A DNA stretch of 64,000 nt from Geothrix fermentans DSM 14018 (GTDB lineage: Bacteria > Acidobacteriota > Holophagae > Holophagales > Holophagaceae): the NCBI RefSeq assembly GCF_000428885.1, contig NZ_AUAU01000007.1:124001-188000 (forward strand). Direction: 5' to 3'. Below the pieces are notes generated by a model. The model was not told the DNA's origin. It worked only from the letters and a program-made list of their open reading frames with translations, and did not search any database. Made by a program: the position numbers and the translations under genes. This document shows positions 29,120 to 36,991 of this stretch, one piece after another (position 1 is the first letter of the stretch; every line of letters starts with the position of its first letter).

Positions 29120-30295
29120 ATGCGCCTGCTGATCCCCGCGACCCTGGCCGCGCTGTCGCTGCCCGTCCAGGCCCAGTTCTGGAGCGAGCTGGCCAATCCC
29201 AAGGTGGAGGTCACCCTCATCCATCCGCCGGGCCTGGGCCTCAAGGTGGAGCGCCTGGCCTTCGCCCCCTCCCGCGACCTCAACTCCCGGGAGCTGGCGG
29301 ACGCCCTCACCGCCGACCTGGTGCAGAGCCGCCAGGTGGAGGTGGTGGACCGCGCCCACCTCGACGCCGTGCTGAAGGAGCAGGAGCTGGGTGCCAGCGG
29401 CTACGTGGAGCCCGCCACCATCGCCAAGCTGGGCAAGCTGCTGGGGCCCAGCGTGCTGGTGATCGTGAACGTGAACCGCTCGGACCTCAGCCGCACCCAG
29501 GCCGCCAAGGAGGAGCGCAGCACGGACTACAAGACGAAGCAGGAGATCGTCCGCCTCAAGCGCACCGCCACCACCAGCCTGGACTTCAGCGCCACCGTGC
29601 AGGTGGTGGACCTCAGCACAGGCCGGGTCTTCGGCGCCCAGCGGCTGGAGGACGCGCCGAGCCTGAGCAACAGCTCCTACGATGGCTTCCCGGCTCACCC
29701 CAGGGATTCGGACGTGCGCCGCCTGGCCTTCGAGACCGCCAAGGTGAAGGTGCTGCGCCTGCTGCTGGCCTGGAGCGAGGTGCGCAAGCTCACCTTCTTC
29801 GACGATGAGGTCTTCGGCATGGGCCGGGCCCACGAGCGCCTCAGGGCCCGCGACACCCGCGGCGCCCTGGACCTCGCTCTCGACGGCCTGGACCAGTCCC
29901 GCCGCGACCGGGGCCAGAAGCCCAAGTACTACCCCCGCGCCGAGTACAACGTGGGGATCATCCGCTTCATCCAGGGCCAGTACGAGGAGGCCCTGCCCCA
30001 CCTCCGCGCGGCCCTGGACCTGCAGCCCGACGCCAGCATCTTCCAGACCGCCCTGCGGGAATGCCAGGAGGCCATCCAGCTCCAGGAGGCCCTGCGCCAG
30101 GCGGAGCGCCGCGGCGAGCCGGCCGCGCGCCCGGAGCCCGGGCCCCCGGTCCGCCCCGAGCCCGCGGAACCCGCCGAGCGCGTCAAGGCCGGCCCGGAGG
30201 CGCGCCTCCAGAAGCTCCAGGACCTCTACAAGAAGGGCCTCCTGGACAAGCGGGAGTACGAGGCCAAGAAGGCGGAGATCCTCAAGGAGCTTTAA
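29120..30295 (+). CDS. Secreted CsgG-like domain protein with TPR and SHOCT tail
   Basis: 391 residues. Signal peptide (about 1-19), then a domain resembling CsgG/penicillin-binding activator LpoB-type proteins: [23 protein letters not shown] and [25 protein letters not shown]-like helices follow ([31 protein letters not shown]), then a Pro-rich linker and a C-terminal SHOCT motif ([20 protein letters not shown]). The combination suggests a periplasmic or outer-membrane scaffold; the role is unknown. The start has GGAG; the 3' end meets the convergent hydrolase gene with 4-nt overlap. Confidence 0.78.
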   Translation: MRLLIPATLAALSLPVQAQFWSELANPKVEVTLIHPPGLGLKVERLAFAPSRDLNSRELADALTADLVQSRQVEVVDRAHLDAVLKEQELGASGYVEPATIAKLGKLLGPSVLVIVNVNRSDLSRTQAAKEERSTDYKTKQEIVRLKRTATTSLDFSATVQVVDLSTGRVFGAQRLEDAPSLSNSSYDGFPAHPRDSDVRRLAFETAKVKVLRLLLAWSEVRKLTFFDDEVFGMGRAHERLRARDTRGALDLALDGLDQSRRDRGQKPKYYPRAEYNVGIIRFIQGQYEEALPHLRAALDLQPDASIFQTALRECQEAIQLQEALRQAERRGEPAARPEPGPPVRPEPAEPAERVKAGPEARLQKLQDLYKKGLLDKREYEAKKAEILKEL

Positions 30296-31080
30296 TCCGC
30301 CGGCAGTCGGCGGAGCCAGGCCGCCAGGCGGTCGTTGAAGGCCTCGGCCTGCTCGAAGGCCACCAGGTGGCCTGCGCGGGGGATGACCTCCAGGTCCGCT
30401 CCAGGGATGGACCGGGCGAGCACCTCGGATTCGCTGGGGGGGATGACGGTGTCCTCGGCGCCGGTGATCACGAGGGTGGGCACCCCGATCCGGCCCAGGC
30501 GGGGCGTGGCGTCCGGGCGCTCCGCCATGCCCAGGAGGGCGCCCGCGACTCCCGCGGGGCTCGCGGACTGCATCATGGCCCGCACCTGGCCGAGCTGGTC
30601 CTGGCCGCCGGCCGTGAGCATCTTGGGGGCCATGTCGTCAACGACGGAGGAGGTCCCTTCGCGCCGCACCCGCTCCGCCGTGGCCCGGCGCTTCGCCGCG
30701 GCTTCGGGGGCATCGGCTCCGGCGCGGGTGCCCACGAGGACCAGGCCGCGGAGCAGCCCGGGATGGCGGTCCTGGAAGGCCAGGGCCACGTAGCCGCCCA
30801 TGGAATGGCCCACGAGCACCACGGGGCCCGTGCCCAGCTGCCGGAGGAGGCGTTCCAGGTCGTCGGCGAACCGGGCCATGGACGTGGGGCCTTCGGAGGC
30901 CTCGCTCTCCCCCAGCCCCCGCGGGTCCGGGGCCACCACCCGGTGGGTGGAGCCGAAGGCCTCGATCTGGCGCTGCCAGGCGCCCCGCGAGAGGGGGAAG
31001 CCATGGACGAAGAGCAGGGGCGGAAGACCGTGTCCCTGGTCCGTGTAGGCGATCCTGAGGCCGTCGATGGGCGCATGCAT
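30292..31080 (-). CDS. Alpha/beta hydrolase
   Basis: 262-residue alpha/beta-hydrolase with oxyanion [10 protein letters not shown], nucleophile elbow VGHSMGGY (Ser about residue 90), acidic residue in TGAEDTVIP and catalytic His in AGHLVAFE. Substrate unknown; similar proteins include 3-oxoadipate enol-lactonases and non-haem peroxidases. I prefer the ATG preceded by GGGAG; a start 27 nt upstream lacks a ribosome-binding site. Confidence 0.88.
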   Translation of the reverse strand: MHAPIDGLRIAYTDQGHGLPPLLFVHGFPLSRGAWQRQIEAFGSTHRVVAPDPRGLGESEASEGPTSMARFADDLERLLRQLGTGPVVLVGHSMGGYVALAFQDRHPGLLRGLVLVGTRAGADAPEAAAKRRATAERVRREGTSSVVDDMAPKMLTAGGQDQLGQVRAMMQSASPAGVAGALLGMAERPDATPRLGRIGVPTLVITGAEDTVIPPSESEVLARSIPGADLEVIPRAGHLVAFEQAEAFNDRLAAWLRRLPAD

Positions 31081-31235
31081 GGAGGCTCCCGGGGTTGGGT
31101 CCGTCATGGCACCCCGTCACTATGGGGCCTCCGGGGTCCGGGTGCCGGAAAGACTGACCGGCGGGACGGTGGGCCTTCCCCCGGCAGGGGGCCGCGCCCA
31201 TGGGCCATAATCGAGGTTCCGCCTTCCGGAGCCCC

Positions 31236-32543
31236 ATGCCCACGCCCGCCCGCCTCCACGTCGCCCACGCCCTGCACGAGGTCTTCGGGGAGAGGGCCCG
31301 GGTGCCGGACATCTGGGATCGCGATCTGGGCGAGGACGCCCACCTGGCCCAGGCCCTCCTGGGCCTCTGCCTGCGCCGCTGGGGCCGCCTCCAGGCCTGG
31401 GTGAAGCCCCGCCTGAAGGACCCCGACCGGGGCGTGCCCCTGGGCACCCAGGTGGCCCTGGCCATGGGCCTGGCCCAGCTGGCCTGGCTGCCGGGCGTCG
31501 GCGACCACGCCGCCGTCCACGAGGCCGTGGAGCTGGCCGCCACCCGCGACCTGGGCTTCGCCCCCCACAAGGGCCTGGTGAATGCGATCCTGCGGCGGGC
31601 CGCCAAGGACCGTCCGGCCCTGGCTGCCGAGCTGGAGGCCCTGCCCGCAGCCCTGGACCGCCCCCCCGCCGCCCGGCGGGCCCTGGAGGCCGCCCTGGCG
31701 CCCCACGGGGCCGGCCACGGGGCCAGCCTCGGGGTTGGCGACGAGCTGGAGGCCCTCTGGACCCGGCTCCAGCAGCCCCCCCGCCCCGCCTTCCGCAGCC
31801 TGCGGGGGGAGGCGCCCGATGGCCTGGCACCGGATCCGGACCTGCCGGGCTGCCTGCGCTTGGAGGAGGGGGCCCCCTTCCCCCGCCCCTGGCTGGAGTC
31901 CGGGGCCGGCATGGTGCAGGATCGCAGCTCCCAGGCGCTCCTGGCCTACGCCTGGGACCGCCCCGTGGCGCGCATCCTCGATGCCTGTGCCGCCCCCGGC
32001 GGCAAGACCACCACCCTGGCCCTGCGCCATCCCGGAGCCGCCCTCACGGCCCTGGAGGTGCACCCCCGGCGTGCGGCCCGGCTGCGGCAGACCCTCCAGC
32101 AGCGGGGCGTGGCCGCCGAGGTGATCCAGGCCGATGCGGCGGAGTGGCTCGAGACCACGGAGGCGGCCTTCGACCTCATCCTGCTGGATGCCCCCTGCTC
32201 CGGCAGCGGCACCCTCCAGAAGCATCCCGAGTGGCCCTGGCTGGCCCATGACGACCTGCCCCGCCTCACGGGCCTCCAGCGCCGGCTCCTGGCCGCCGCG
32301 GCGGAGCGCCTGGCCCCTGGTGGGCTGCTCATCTACGCCGTCTGCTCCTGGCTGCCCGAGGAGGGCTCGGCCCACCGCGAGTGGCTGGCCGAGGCCCGCC
32401 CCGACCTGCGCCCCGCCGAGGTCTGGCCCGCCTCCCTGGACGCGCCCGCCCCCGGCGGCGCCCTCAGGGCCGGGTTCCGCCCCCACCCCCTGCGCTGGGA
32501 GGGTGAGGGCTTCCAGGGCTTCGCCGTGGCGAGGCCCCGCTAG
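31236..32543 (+). CDS. rsmB: 16S rRNA (cytosine-5) methyltransferase, RsmB-like
   Basis: 435 residues. N-terminal NusB-like RNA-binding domain (about 1-140, with VHEAVELAATRDLGFAPHKGLVNAIL), then an S-adenosylmethionine methyltransferase domain: DACAAPGGKTT, DAPCSGSGTLQKHPEW and the catalytic-cysteine segment YAVCSWLPEEG. This matches RsmB, which methylates C967 of 16S rRNA. The start follows GGAG. Confidence 0.9.
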   Translation: MPTPARLHVAHALHEVFGERARVPDIWDRDLGEDAHLAQALLGLCLRRWGRLQAWVKPRLKDPDRGVPLGTQVALAMGLAQLAWLPGVGDHAAVHEAVELAATRDLGFAPHKGLVNAILRRAAKDRPALAAELEALPAALDRPPAARRALEAALAPHGAGHGASLGVGDELEALWTRLQQPPRPAFRSLRGEAPDGLAPDPDLPGCLRLEEGAPFPRPWLESGAGMVQDRSSQALLAYAWDRPVARILDACAAPGGKTTTLALRHPGAALTALEVHPRRAARLRQTLQQRGVAAEVIQADAAEWLETTEAAFDLILLDAPCSGSGTLQKHPEWPWLAHDDLPRLTGLQRRLLAAAAERLAPGGLLIYAVCSWLPEEGSAHREWLAEARPDLRPAEVWPASLDAPAPGGALRAGFRPHPLRWEGEGFQGFAVARPR

Positions 32544-32549
32544 GGCCGC

Positions 32550-32777
32550 TCATTCAGGGGGCCGCCCGGCGAAGGTGGCCCGCAGTGTCCGCAGGACCCA
32601 GCCCAGGTAGGCCAGCAGCCCTCCCCGGCGCCGGTCCCGCACCCGCTGGTCCAGGGCCTGGATGGGGAACTCCTGCCGCCGCCGGTTGTCCCTGCGGCGC
32701 TCCTCCCGGCGGATGGCGGTGAGGGCGACCGCGAAGAAGAGGACCACGATGAGCGCGGTGAGGAGCAGGGCCTTCAC
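32550..32777 (-). CDS. Small single-span membrane protein
   Basis: 75 residues: an N-terminal hydrophobic helix (LLLTALIVVLFFAVALTAI) followed by a very basic stretch (RREERRRDNRRR) and an amphipathic tail. Likely anchored with the basic tail in the cytoplasm. The predicted start is a GTG with GGAGG five bases upstream. Unknown function; it converges on rsmB. Confidence 0.6.
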   Translation of the reverse strand: MKALLLTALIVVLFFAVALTAIRREERRRDNRRRQEFPIQALDQRVRDRRRGGLLAYLGWVLRTLRATFAGRPPE

Positions 32778-32828
32778 GACGGCCTCCGGGGGCGATGGCG
32801 CGGGAATCGGCGTGCGGGGGAACGAGGT

Positions 32829-33890
32829 TCATTTAACCACCCCCGGGGAGGGCCCGCACACGAGCACGATCTTCCCCACCACGCCCCCCTGCTCCAGCAG
32901 CTCCTGCGCCCGGCGGGCCTCGGCGAGGGGCAGCCGGTGGGCGATGAGGGGCCTGATCCGCCCCTGGGCGAGGAGGTTCAGGAGGGCCGCCAGGTCCTCC
33001 CGGAACCAGTCGGGCTTCAGCCGCTTGAGCGTCTGGATGCTGTAGGGGACCACCCGCCGCCGGCCCGGGAGCAGCCAGCCGCCGAGGATGTAGAGCCCGA
33101 ACGCGGCGGTGCCGCGGAAGCGCTGGCGGCGGCCGGGGCGGCTCGACGTCAGCCCCTCCCCCCGCAGGGAGGTGGCCAGGCCGTACCCCACGACCTTCCC
33201 GCCGGGACGGAGGGCCCCGCGGGAGGCCCAGAGGTGGGATCCTCCGATGGGATCGAAGACGGCGTCCACGCCCCCGCCCGACAGCCGGAGGACTTCGGCC
33301 ACGGCATCCTGGCGCCGGTAGTCGATGGGCGTGGCGCCCAGCCCGGAGACCGCCGGGGCCCCCCGCTCGGAGCAGGTGCCGTACAGCTCCAGCCCCGCGA
33401 GCCGGCCGAGCTGCAGGAGGGCCGTCCCCACCCCGCCCGCCGCGCCGTGGACCAGGGCCCGCTGGCCCGGCTGGACCTTCGCGGACCGGTGCAGCATCTG
33501 GTAGGCCGTGATGTAGTTGAGCACCAGGCTCACGGCTTCGGCGGCGTCCAGGCCCGGCGGAACTGGCACCAGCTCCCCCTGCGGCAGGCAGACGAACTCC
33601 GCGTAGGCGCCGCTGATGGGCATCGCCGCCACCACCTGGCCGCGCTCGAATCCGGAGACGCCGGGCCCGAGCCGGTCCACCTCCCCCACCAGGTCCCAAC
33701 CGGGCGTGAAGGGCGGCACGGGCGTCTCGGGGTGGATGCCCTGGCGCGCCAGCACGTCCGGCAGGGAGACCCCCGCGGCGTGCACCTTGACCCGCACCTG
33801 CCCCAGGCCCGGCTCGGGGCAGGCTTCTTCGAGCACCCTGAGCACCTCCGGCCCGCCGTACCGGGTGACGACGATCCGCGTGTGTCTCAT
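32829..33890 (-). CDS. Zinc-type alcohol dehydrogenase-like / quinone reductase (MDR superfamily)
   Basis: 353-residue NAD(P)H-dependent oxidoreductase of the quinone-reductase branch: N-terminal GroES-like fold (YGGPEVLRV, AGVSLPDVLARQG), nucleotide-binding ALVHGAAGGVGTALLQLG, and DAVFDPIGG. No zinc-binding cysteine cluster. It is slightly longer than typical because of a basic segment near residue 250. The start follows GGAGGAGG. It is the last ordinary gene before the cassette region. Confidence 0.88.
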   Translation of the reverse strand: MRHTRIVVTRYGGPEVLRVLEEACPEPGLGQVRVKVHAAGVSLPDVLARQGIHPETPVPPFTPGWDLVGEVDRLGPGVSGFERGQVVAAMPISGAYAEFVCLPQGELVPVPPGLDAAEAVSLVLNYITAYQMLHRSAKVQPGQRALVHGAAGGVGTALLQLGRLAGLELYGTCSERGAPAVSGLGATPIDYRRQDAVAEVLRLSGGGVDAVFDPIGGSHLWASRGALRPGGKVVGYGLATSLRGEGLTSSRPGRRQRFRGTAAFGLYILGGWLLPGRRRVVPYSIQTLKRLKPDWFREDLAALLNLLAQGRIRPLIAHRLPLAEARRAQELLEQGGVVGKIVLVCGPSPGVVK

Positions 33891-33972
33891 CGGCCACCTC
33901 CTCCCGGGATCGAGGCCCGCAGCCCGACGGAAGAGTCCTGAGGCCCACCACCAGGTTCAGGCCGACGATGGC

Positions 33973-34103
33973 GCCTTATCGGACAACCCGACCCGGAGGT
34001 TGAGGGGGCCGAGGGCCTGAGCCCGCGCCACCGGCCCCAGACGGGGAGCCGAGCGGATCAGGTCCGGGCGGAGCGCCGGGCTGGGCGCCAGGTCGGGTTG
34101 AGA
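33973..34103 (-). repeat. Degenerate attC-like inverted repeat
   Basis: The 222-bp gap after the oxidoreductase gene contains CAACCCGACC and its complement 110 bp apart, with TCTCAAC (6 of 7 match to the attC R'' box RYYYAAC, minus strand) next to the downstream end of the 81-aa gene and ATAAGGC at the other end. Length (about 131 bp) and position match the attC sites to its right, but the outer box is poor, so this is either a decayed attC or a chance inverted repeat. Confidence 0.35.
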
Positions 34104-34112
34104 CCCCCTGCC

Positions 34113-34358
34113 TCAGCCCCTGAGCAGCCCTCGGCCCAGAAACAGCAGAAGAAGCGCAGCAAGAGCGCCCATCACGGCGTAGGCGATCATTCGGCCCCAA
34201 TGACGGTTCTGGGGCGGCAGCGAGGCCTGGACCTCCGGTGAAGACTGGAGGGTCGAAGCCCCGAGCCCATAATCGACCCGCTGCCACGACTCGCCGATGT
34301 GGCCCGGGATGAAGGCCGGTTCTTCGCCGCGCGTTTCAAACAGCTCTGGTTTGCTCAC
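34113..34358 (-). CDS. Small C-tail-anchored membrane protein (putative cassette gene)
   Basis: 81 residues: a polar N-terminal 55 residues (MSKPELFETRGEEPAF..., with GHIGESWQRVDYG) then one hydrophobic helix (MIAYAVMGALAALLLLFLG) and a short RGLLRG end. The GTG start has GAGG upstream, and lies just after the outer box of the attC at 34382. Unknown function. Confidence 0.6.
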   Translation of the reverse strand: MSKPELFETRGEEPAFIPGHIGESWQRVDYGLGASTLQSSPEVQASLPPQNRHWGRMIAYAVMGALAALLLLFLGRGLLRG

Positions 34359-34381
34359 GAATCACCTCGGAGGCATTCGAA

Positions 34382-34503
34382 GCCTGACGAAGGATGCCAT
34401 CCGGCCCCGCCTGCGCTGAGTGGTTGAGCGAAGTCGAGGAAGCAGGAAGTTGAGAGAGCGGGAGGCCATGCAGGCGGGGTCCGAGTTGAGCGCGAGGTTA
34501 GGC
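34382..34503 (-). repeat. Integron attC site 1
   Basis: 122 bp bounded on the minus strand by R'' GCCTAAC and R' GTCAGGC (one mismatch to GTTRRRY). Inner arms GGACCCCGCCTGC and GCAGGCGGGGCC pair with the usual extra-helical imbalance, flanked by CTCAACTC. The R'' TAA is also the stop codon of the 72-aa gene. The whole site is closely similar to attC site 2. Confidence 0.78.
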
Positions 34504-34716
34504 CGAGCCGTGGAGCAGTTCTGAAACGAGGAAGATTAAGCTTACTGCGCCAATAATCAGTGAGATGAGAGCGTGAAGAGTAAGGAATTCAGTGTAGCTG
34601 TTTCCATTGATCGGGTTGGTGACAGCCCAAATAAGTTTGTCTTTACGAAAAAAGCAGAGGTAGGAGTAGCCCAAGCAAATGACTGATACGAGAAAAAAGA
34701 CCAGCAATTTGGACAT
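34498..34716 (-). CDS. Small two-span membrane protein in integron cassette
   Basis: 72 residues with two hydrophobic helices (LLVFFLVSVICLGYSYLCFF and LISLIIGAVSLIFLVSELL) joined by a polar loop containing NPINGNSYTEF. AT-rich with codon use unlike neighbours. It starts 9 nt after the R' box of the upstream attC, without a clear ribosome-binding site, and its stop codon falls in the R'' box of the next attC: a typical compact cassette. Unknown function. Confidence 0.72.
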   Translation of the reverse strand: MSKLLVFFLVSVICLGYSYLCFFRKDKLIWAVTNPINGNSYTEFLTLHALISLIIGAVSLIFLVSELLHGSA

Positions 34717-34724
34717 GTGGTGAG

Positions 34725-34848
34725 GCCTAACGAATGAAGCTAACCGGCCCCGCCTGCACCGAGGCGTTGAGCGGAGCCGAGGAAGCGAGAGGTTGAGAGA
34801 GAGCAGAAAGCAATGCAGGCGGGGTCCGAGTTGAGCTAAGGGTTAGGT
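34725..34848 (-). repeat. Integron attC site 2
   Basis: 124 bp with perfect boxes on the minus strand: R'' ACCTAAC and R' GTTAGGC. Inner arms GACCCCGCCTGCA and TGCAGGCGGGGCC are complementary with a one-base imbalance, and the AGCTCAACTC / GGTTAGCTTCATTC outer parts resemble known attC ends. R'' overlaps the stop codon of the upstream 124-aa gene. Confidence 0.82.
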
Positions 34849-35217
34849 GGCGCCGGCACACAAGGAGAGGATGCCAATGAGAAGAAAAATGGGCCAAGCA
34901 AGATGCTTCGCCCTTGAGCCAATAAGAACGATAACCCCAGTTGCTAGGAAGGTAATGCCAATGGCCTTGGCTACAACCAGGCGCGAAGACGAACCATGGC
35001 TAAGGTGAATCAGGATGGCAGCGAAGCCCCACCATGCAATGGATGTAATGTGCCAGGCGAAACGGAGGGTTCTGGTCGTGAACTGAGTGCTACCGAAGAG
35101 TTTCGGTAAGTCCTCTCGACGAAAAAGCCGGATAAGGATGTAACGCTCGCCGAGGTAGGAGTGGGCCACTCCCACAACGAGAAGCAGAATCGCAGCGATT
35201 AAGAGGGCGATGGACAT
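34843..35217 (-). CDS. Four-span membrane protein in integron cassette
   Basis: 124 residues, four hydrophobic helices (LLIAAILLLVVGVAHSYL, FAWHITSIAWWGFAAILIHL, AIGITFLATGVIVLIG, AWPIFLLIGILSLCAG) and a basic loop LFRREDLPKLFG. I chose the ATG; the AGG of the attC R' box (GTTAGGTGG) lies at ribosome-binding-site distance, so the recombination site may supply it. A GTG two codons earlier is the alternative. Base composition is AT-rich compared with the chromosome. Unknown function. Confidence 0.72.
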   Translation of the reverse strand: MSIALLIAAILLLVVGVAHSYLGERYILIRLFRREDLPKLFGSTQFTTRTLRFAWHITSIAWWGFAAILIHLSHGSSSRLVVAKAIGITFLATGVIVLIGSRAKHLAWPIFLLIGILSLCAGAT

Positions 35218-35221
35218 AGCC

Positions 35222-35270
35222 ACCTAACTAGGATTAGACGACAGGAGTCGAGAAGAAACCTGTCGGCTAA
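35222..35270 (-). repeat. Truncated attC or attI-like site
   Basis: On the minus strand, R' GTTAGGT lies just upstream of the 124-aa gene, preceded by a stem TTAGCCGACAGG ... CCTGTCGTCTAA (one mismatch). The distal R'' box is not recognisable, so it may be a short decayed attC or an attachment-site remnant marking the first cassette's boundary. Confidence 0.45.
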
Positions 35271-35376
35271 GAGGATGATCGGATAGATACAGTCACCCTT
35301 ATAGCACGAGATTTATTCGACTATGCTGTTTAACCAAACCTGAATTCTGGCGGACGGGTACTGGGACCCAGCCGTG

Positions 35377-36966
35377 TCAGCGGGCGGATTTGAAGGTGGG
35401 TTTGGCGGGGGCGTTGGCGACAGCCTGGCCGAGGTCGAAGGTGAACTGGGCCTGCTGGAGCATGCCGCGGAGGTCCCAGGCGGGGTCGTACTCGTCGGTG
35501 ACCTGGTGGTAGCGGCGGCCGTAGGCGGCGGCCTTGGCCTTCAGGGCGACGGGGTCGTCGCCCAGGTAGTCCCGGCCCCCGCCCACGGACAGGGCGGGCA
35601 CGCCGGCCTGCACGAAGCTGTAGTGGTCCGAGCGGAAGTAGCCCCCGCCGGTGTCGGCGCGGGTGGGGGCCACGCGCAGGCCCGAGGCCTGGGCCACGGC
35701 GGCACCCAGCGCGCCGAGGGTGCTGCGGTCCCCGAAGGGCAGGCCGATGTCGCGGGCGGGGGCCACGAAGTTGAGGCTGTCCAGGTTGAGGTCGGCGGCG
35801 GTGCGGGCCAGGGGCCAGAGGGGGGCCGCGGCGTAGGCCCGGGAACCCAGGAGCCCCTGCTCCTCGCCGCAGACGAAGAGGAACATCTGGCTGCGCTTGG
35901 CGGGGGTGTGGACCGCGGTCTGGGCCATGGCCAGCAGGGCCGCGCAGCCCGAGGCGTTGTCCACAGCGCCGTTGTAGATGTCGTCACCATGGGCATCCGG
36001 GGCCGGGGCGGCGCCCTTCCCCAGGTGGTCCCAGTGGGCGGAGTAGACCACCACCTCGGCCTTCAGGGCCGGGTCTGTGCCCGGCACCACGCCGGCCACG
36101 TTGAACTGTTCGAGGGTGCGGACGGCGCTGGCGAGGGTGCCCTTCAGGGTGAGGTCCAGGGGCACGGGCCGGAAGTCCCGGTCCTGGGCCCGAGCGCGGA
36201 GCGCATCGAGATCCTGGCCGCCCCGCTTCACCAGGGCCCGGGCCGTCTCCTCGGTCACCCAGCCCTGGAGGGCCGTTTCCGCGGGGCCCTGGGCCAGCTG
36301 GAAGCGCTCGGCGTCCCAGCCGTTGCGCACCACGGGCCAGCCGTAGCTGGCGGAAGGCGTGGTGTGGACGAGCAGGATGCCGGCGGCGCCCTGGCGGGCG
36401 GCCTCCTCGAACTTGTAGGTCCAGCGGCCGAAGTAGCTGAGGTCAGGCCCCTCGAAGAGGCCCGGCTCGACGGCCGTGGGGGCGGGCTCGTTCACGAGGA
36501 CCAGGAGCACCTTGCCTTTGAGGTCCATGCCCTTGAAGTCGTCCCAGCGGTCGATGGGCGAGTGGATGCCGAAGCCCGCGAAGACCACGGGGGCGTCGAA
36601 GGTCTGCTCCGCCCGGGCCAGGCCGGCGCCGTAGACGATCTCCGTGCCGAAGGCGGGCGTGACGCAGGCGCCGCCCCCCATGAAGCTGAGGGTGCTGCGC
36701 GCCGTGAGCGTGCGCAGGCCCAGGAGGGCCACGGGCTGGCGGTAGGAGGCGCCGCGGGCGGGCGCCAGGCCCAGGCTCTGGAGCTGGGTCTCCAGGTAGC
36801 GCACCGTGAGCTCCGCCCCGCGCTGGCCCGTGCCCCGTCCCTCCAGGAGGTCGTCCGCCAGGAAGGCCAGGTGGGCCCGCAGGGGGGCCTCCTGCACGGC
36901 CATCCGGGGAGGCGGCGCCTGGGCGAGGAGGGGGATCGCGGCCAGGAGGGTCGGCAGGACACGCAT
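35377..36966 (-). CDS. Secreted M28-family aminopeptidase with PA domain
   Basis: 529 residues. Signal peptide ending LLAQA (about 1-17), an inserted PA-type domain (about 130-290, VVFAGFGIHSP, AAGILLVHTTP), then the zinc peptidase: VVYSAHWDHLG, GAVDNASGCAALL, FVCGEEQGLLGS and SDHYSFVQAGVPAL supply the two-zinc ligands and catalytic Glu. Likely a periplasmic or exported aminopeptidase. The start has GGAG; the 3' side abuts the AT-rich cassette region, 159 bp from the first cassette gene. Confidence 0.92.
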   Translation of the reverse strand: MRVLPTLLAAIPLLAQAPPPRMAVQEAPLRAHLAFLADDLLEGRGTGQRGAELTVRYLETQLQSLGLAPARGASYRQPVALLGLRTLTARSTLSFMGGGACVTPAFGTEIVYGAGLARAEQTFDAPVVFAGFGIHSPIDRWDDFKGMDLKGKVLLVLVNEPAPTAVEPGLFEGPDLSYFGRWTYKFEEAARQGAAGILLVHTTPSASYGWPVVRNGWDAERFQLAQGPAETALQGWVTEETARALVKRGGQDLDALRARAQDRDFRPVPLDLTLKGTLASAVRTLEQFNVAGVVPGTDPALKAEVVVYSAHWDHLGKGAAPAPDAHGDDIYNGAVDNASGCAALLAMAQTAVHTPAKRSQMFLFVCGEEQGLLGSRAYAAAPLWPLARTAADLNLDSLNFVAPARDIGLPFGDRSTLGALGAAVAQASGLRVAPTRADTGGGYFRSDHYSFVQAGVPALSVGGGRDYLGDDPVALKAKAAAYGRRYHQVTDEYDPAWDLRGMLQQAQFTFDLGQAVANAPAKPTFKSAR

Positions 36967-36991
36967 GGAGGCTCCGGGGGAGGCCCCCAGT

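Larger units (their letters stand above)
33973..35270 (-). mobile_element. Integron-type cassette array without integrase (CALIN-like)
   Basis: Three small minus-strand genes for membrane proteins, each followed by an attC or attC-like repeat. Two sites (34382-34503, 34725-34848) have the R''/R' boxes, paired inner arms and mutual similarity expected of attC; flanking ones are degenerate. Predicted cassettes are about 497 bp (34731-35227) and 343 bp (34388-34730). The DNA is clearly AT-richer than its surroundings. No tyrosine recombinase is encoded in the window, so this fits a cluster of attC sites lacking an integrase. Confidence 0.7.

Noticed and set aside
33976-34287. A 103-codon minus-strand frame across the post-oxidoreductase gap
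   Set aside because: It overlaps the better-supported 81-aa gene in another frame and the attC-like repeat, and its Pro/Gly/Arg composition is typical of a shadow frame.
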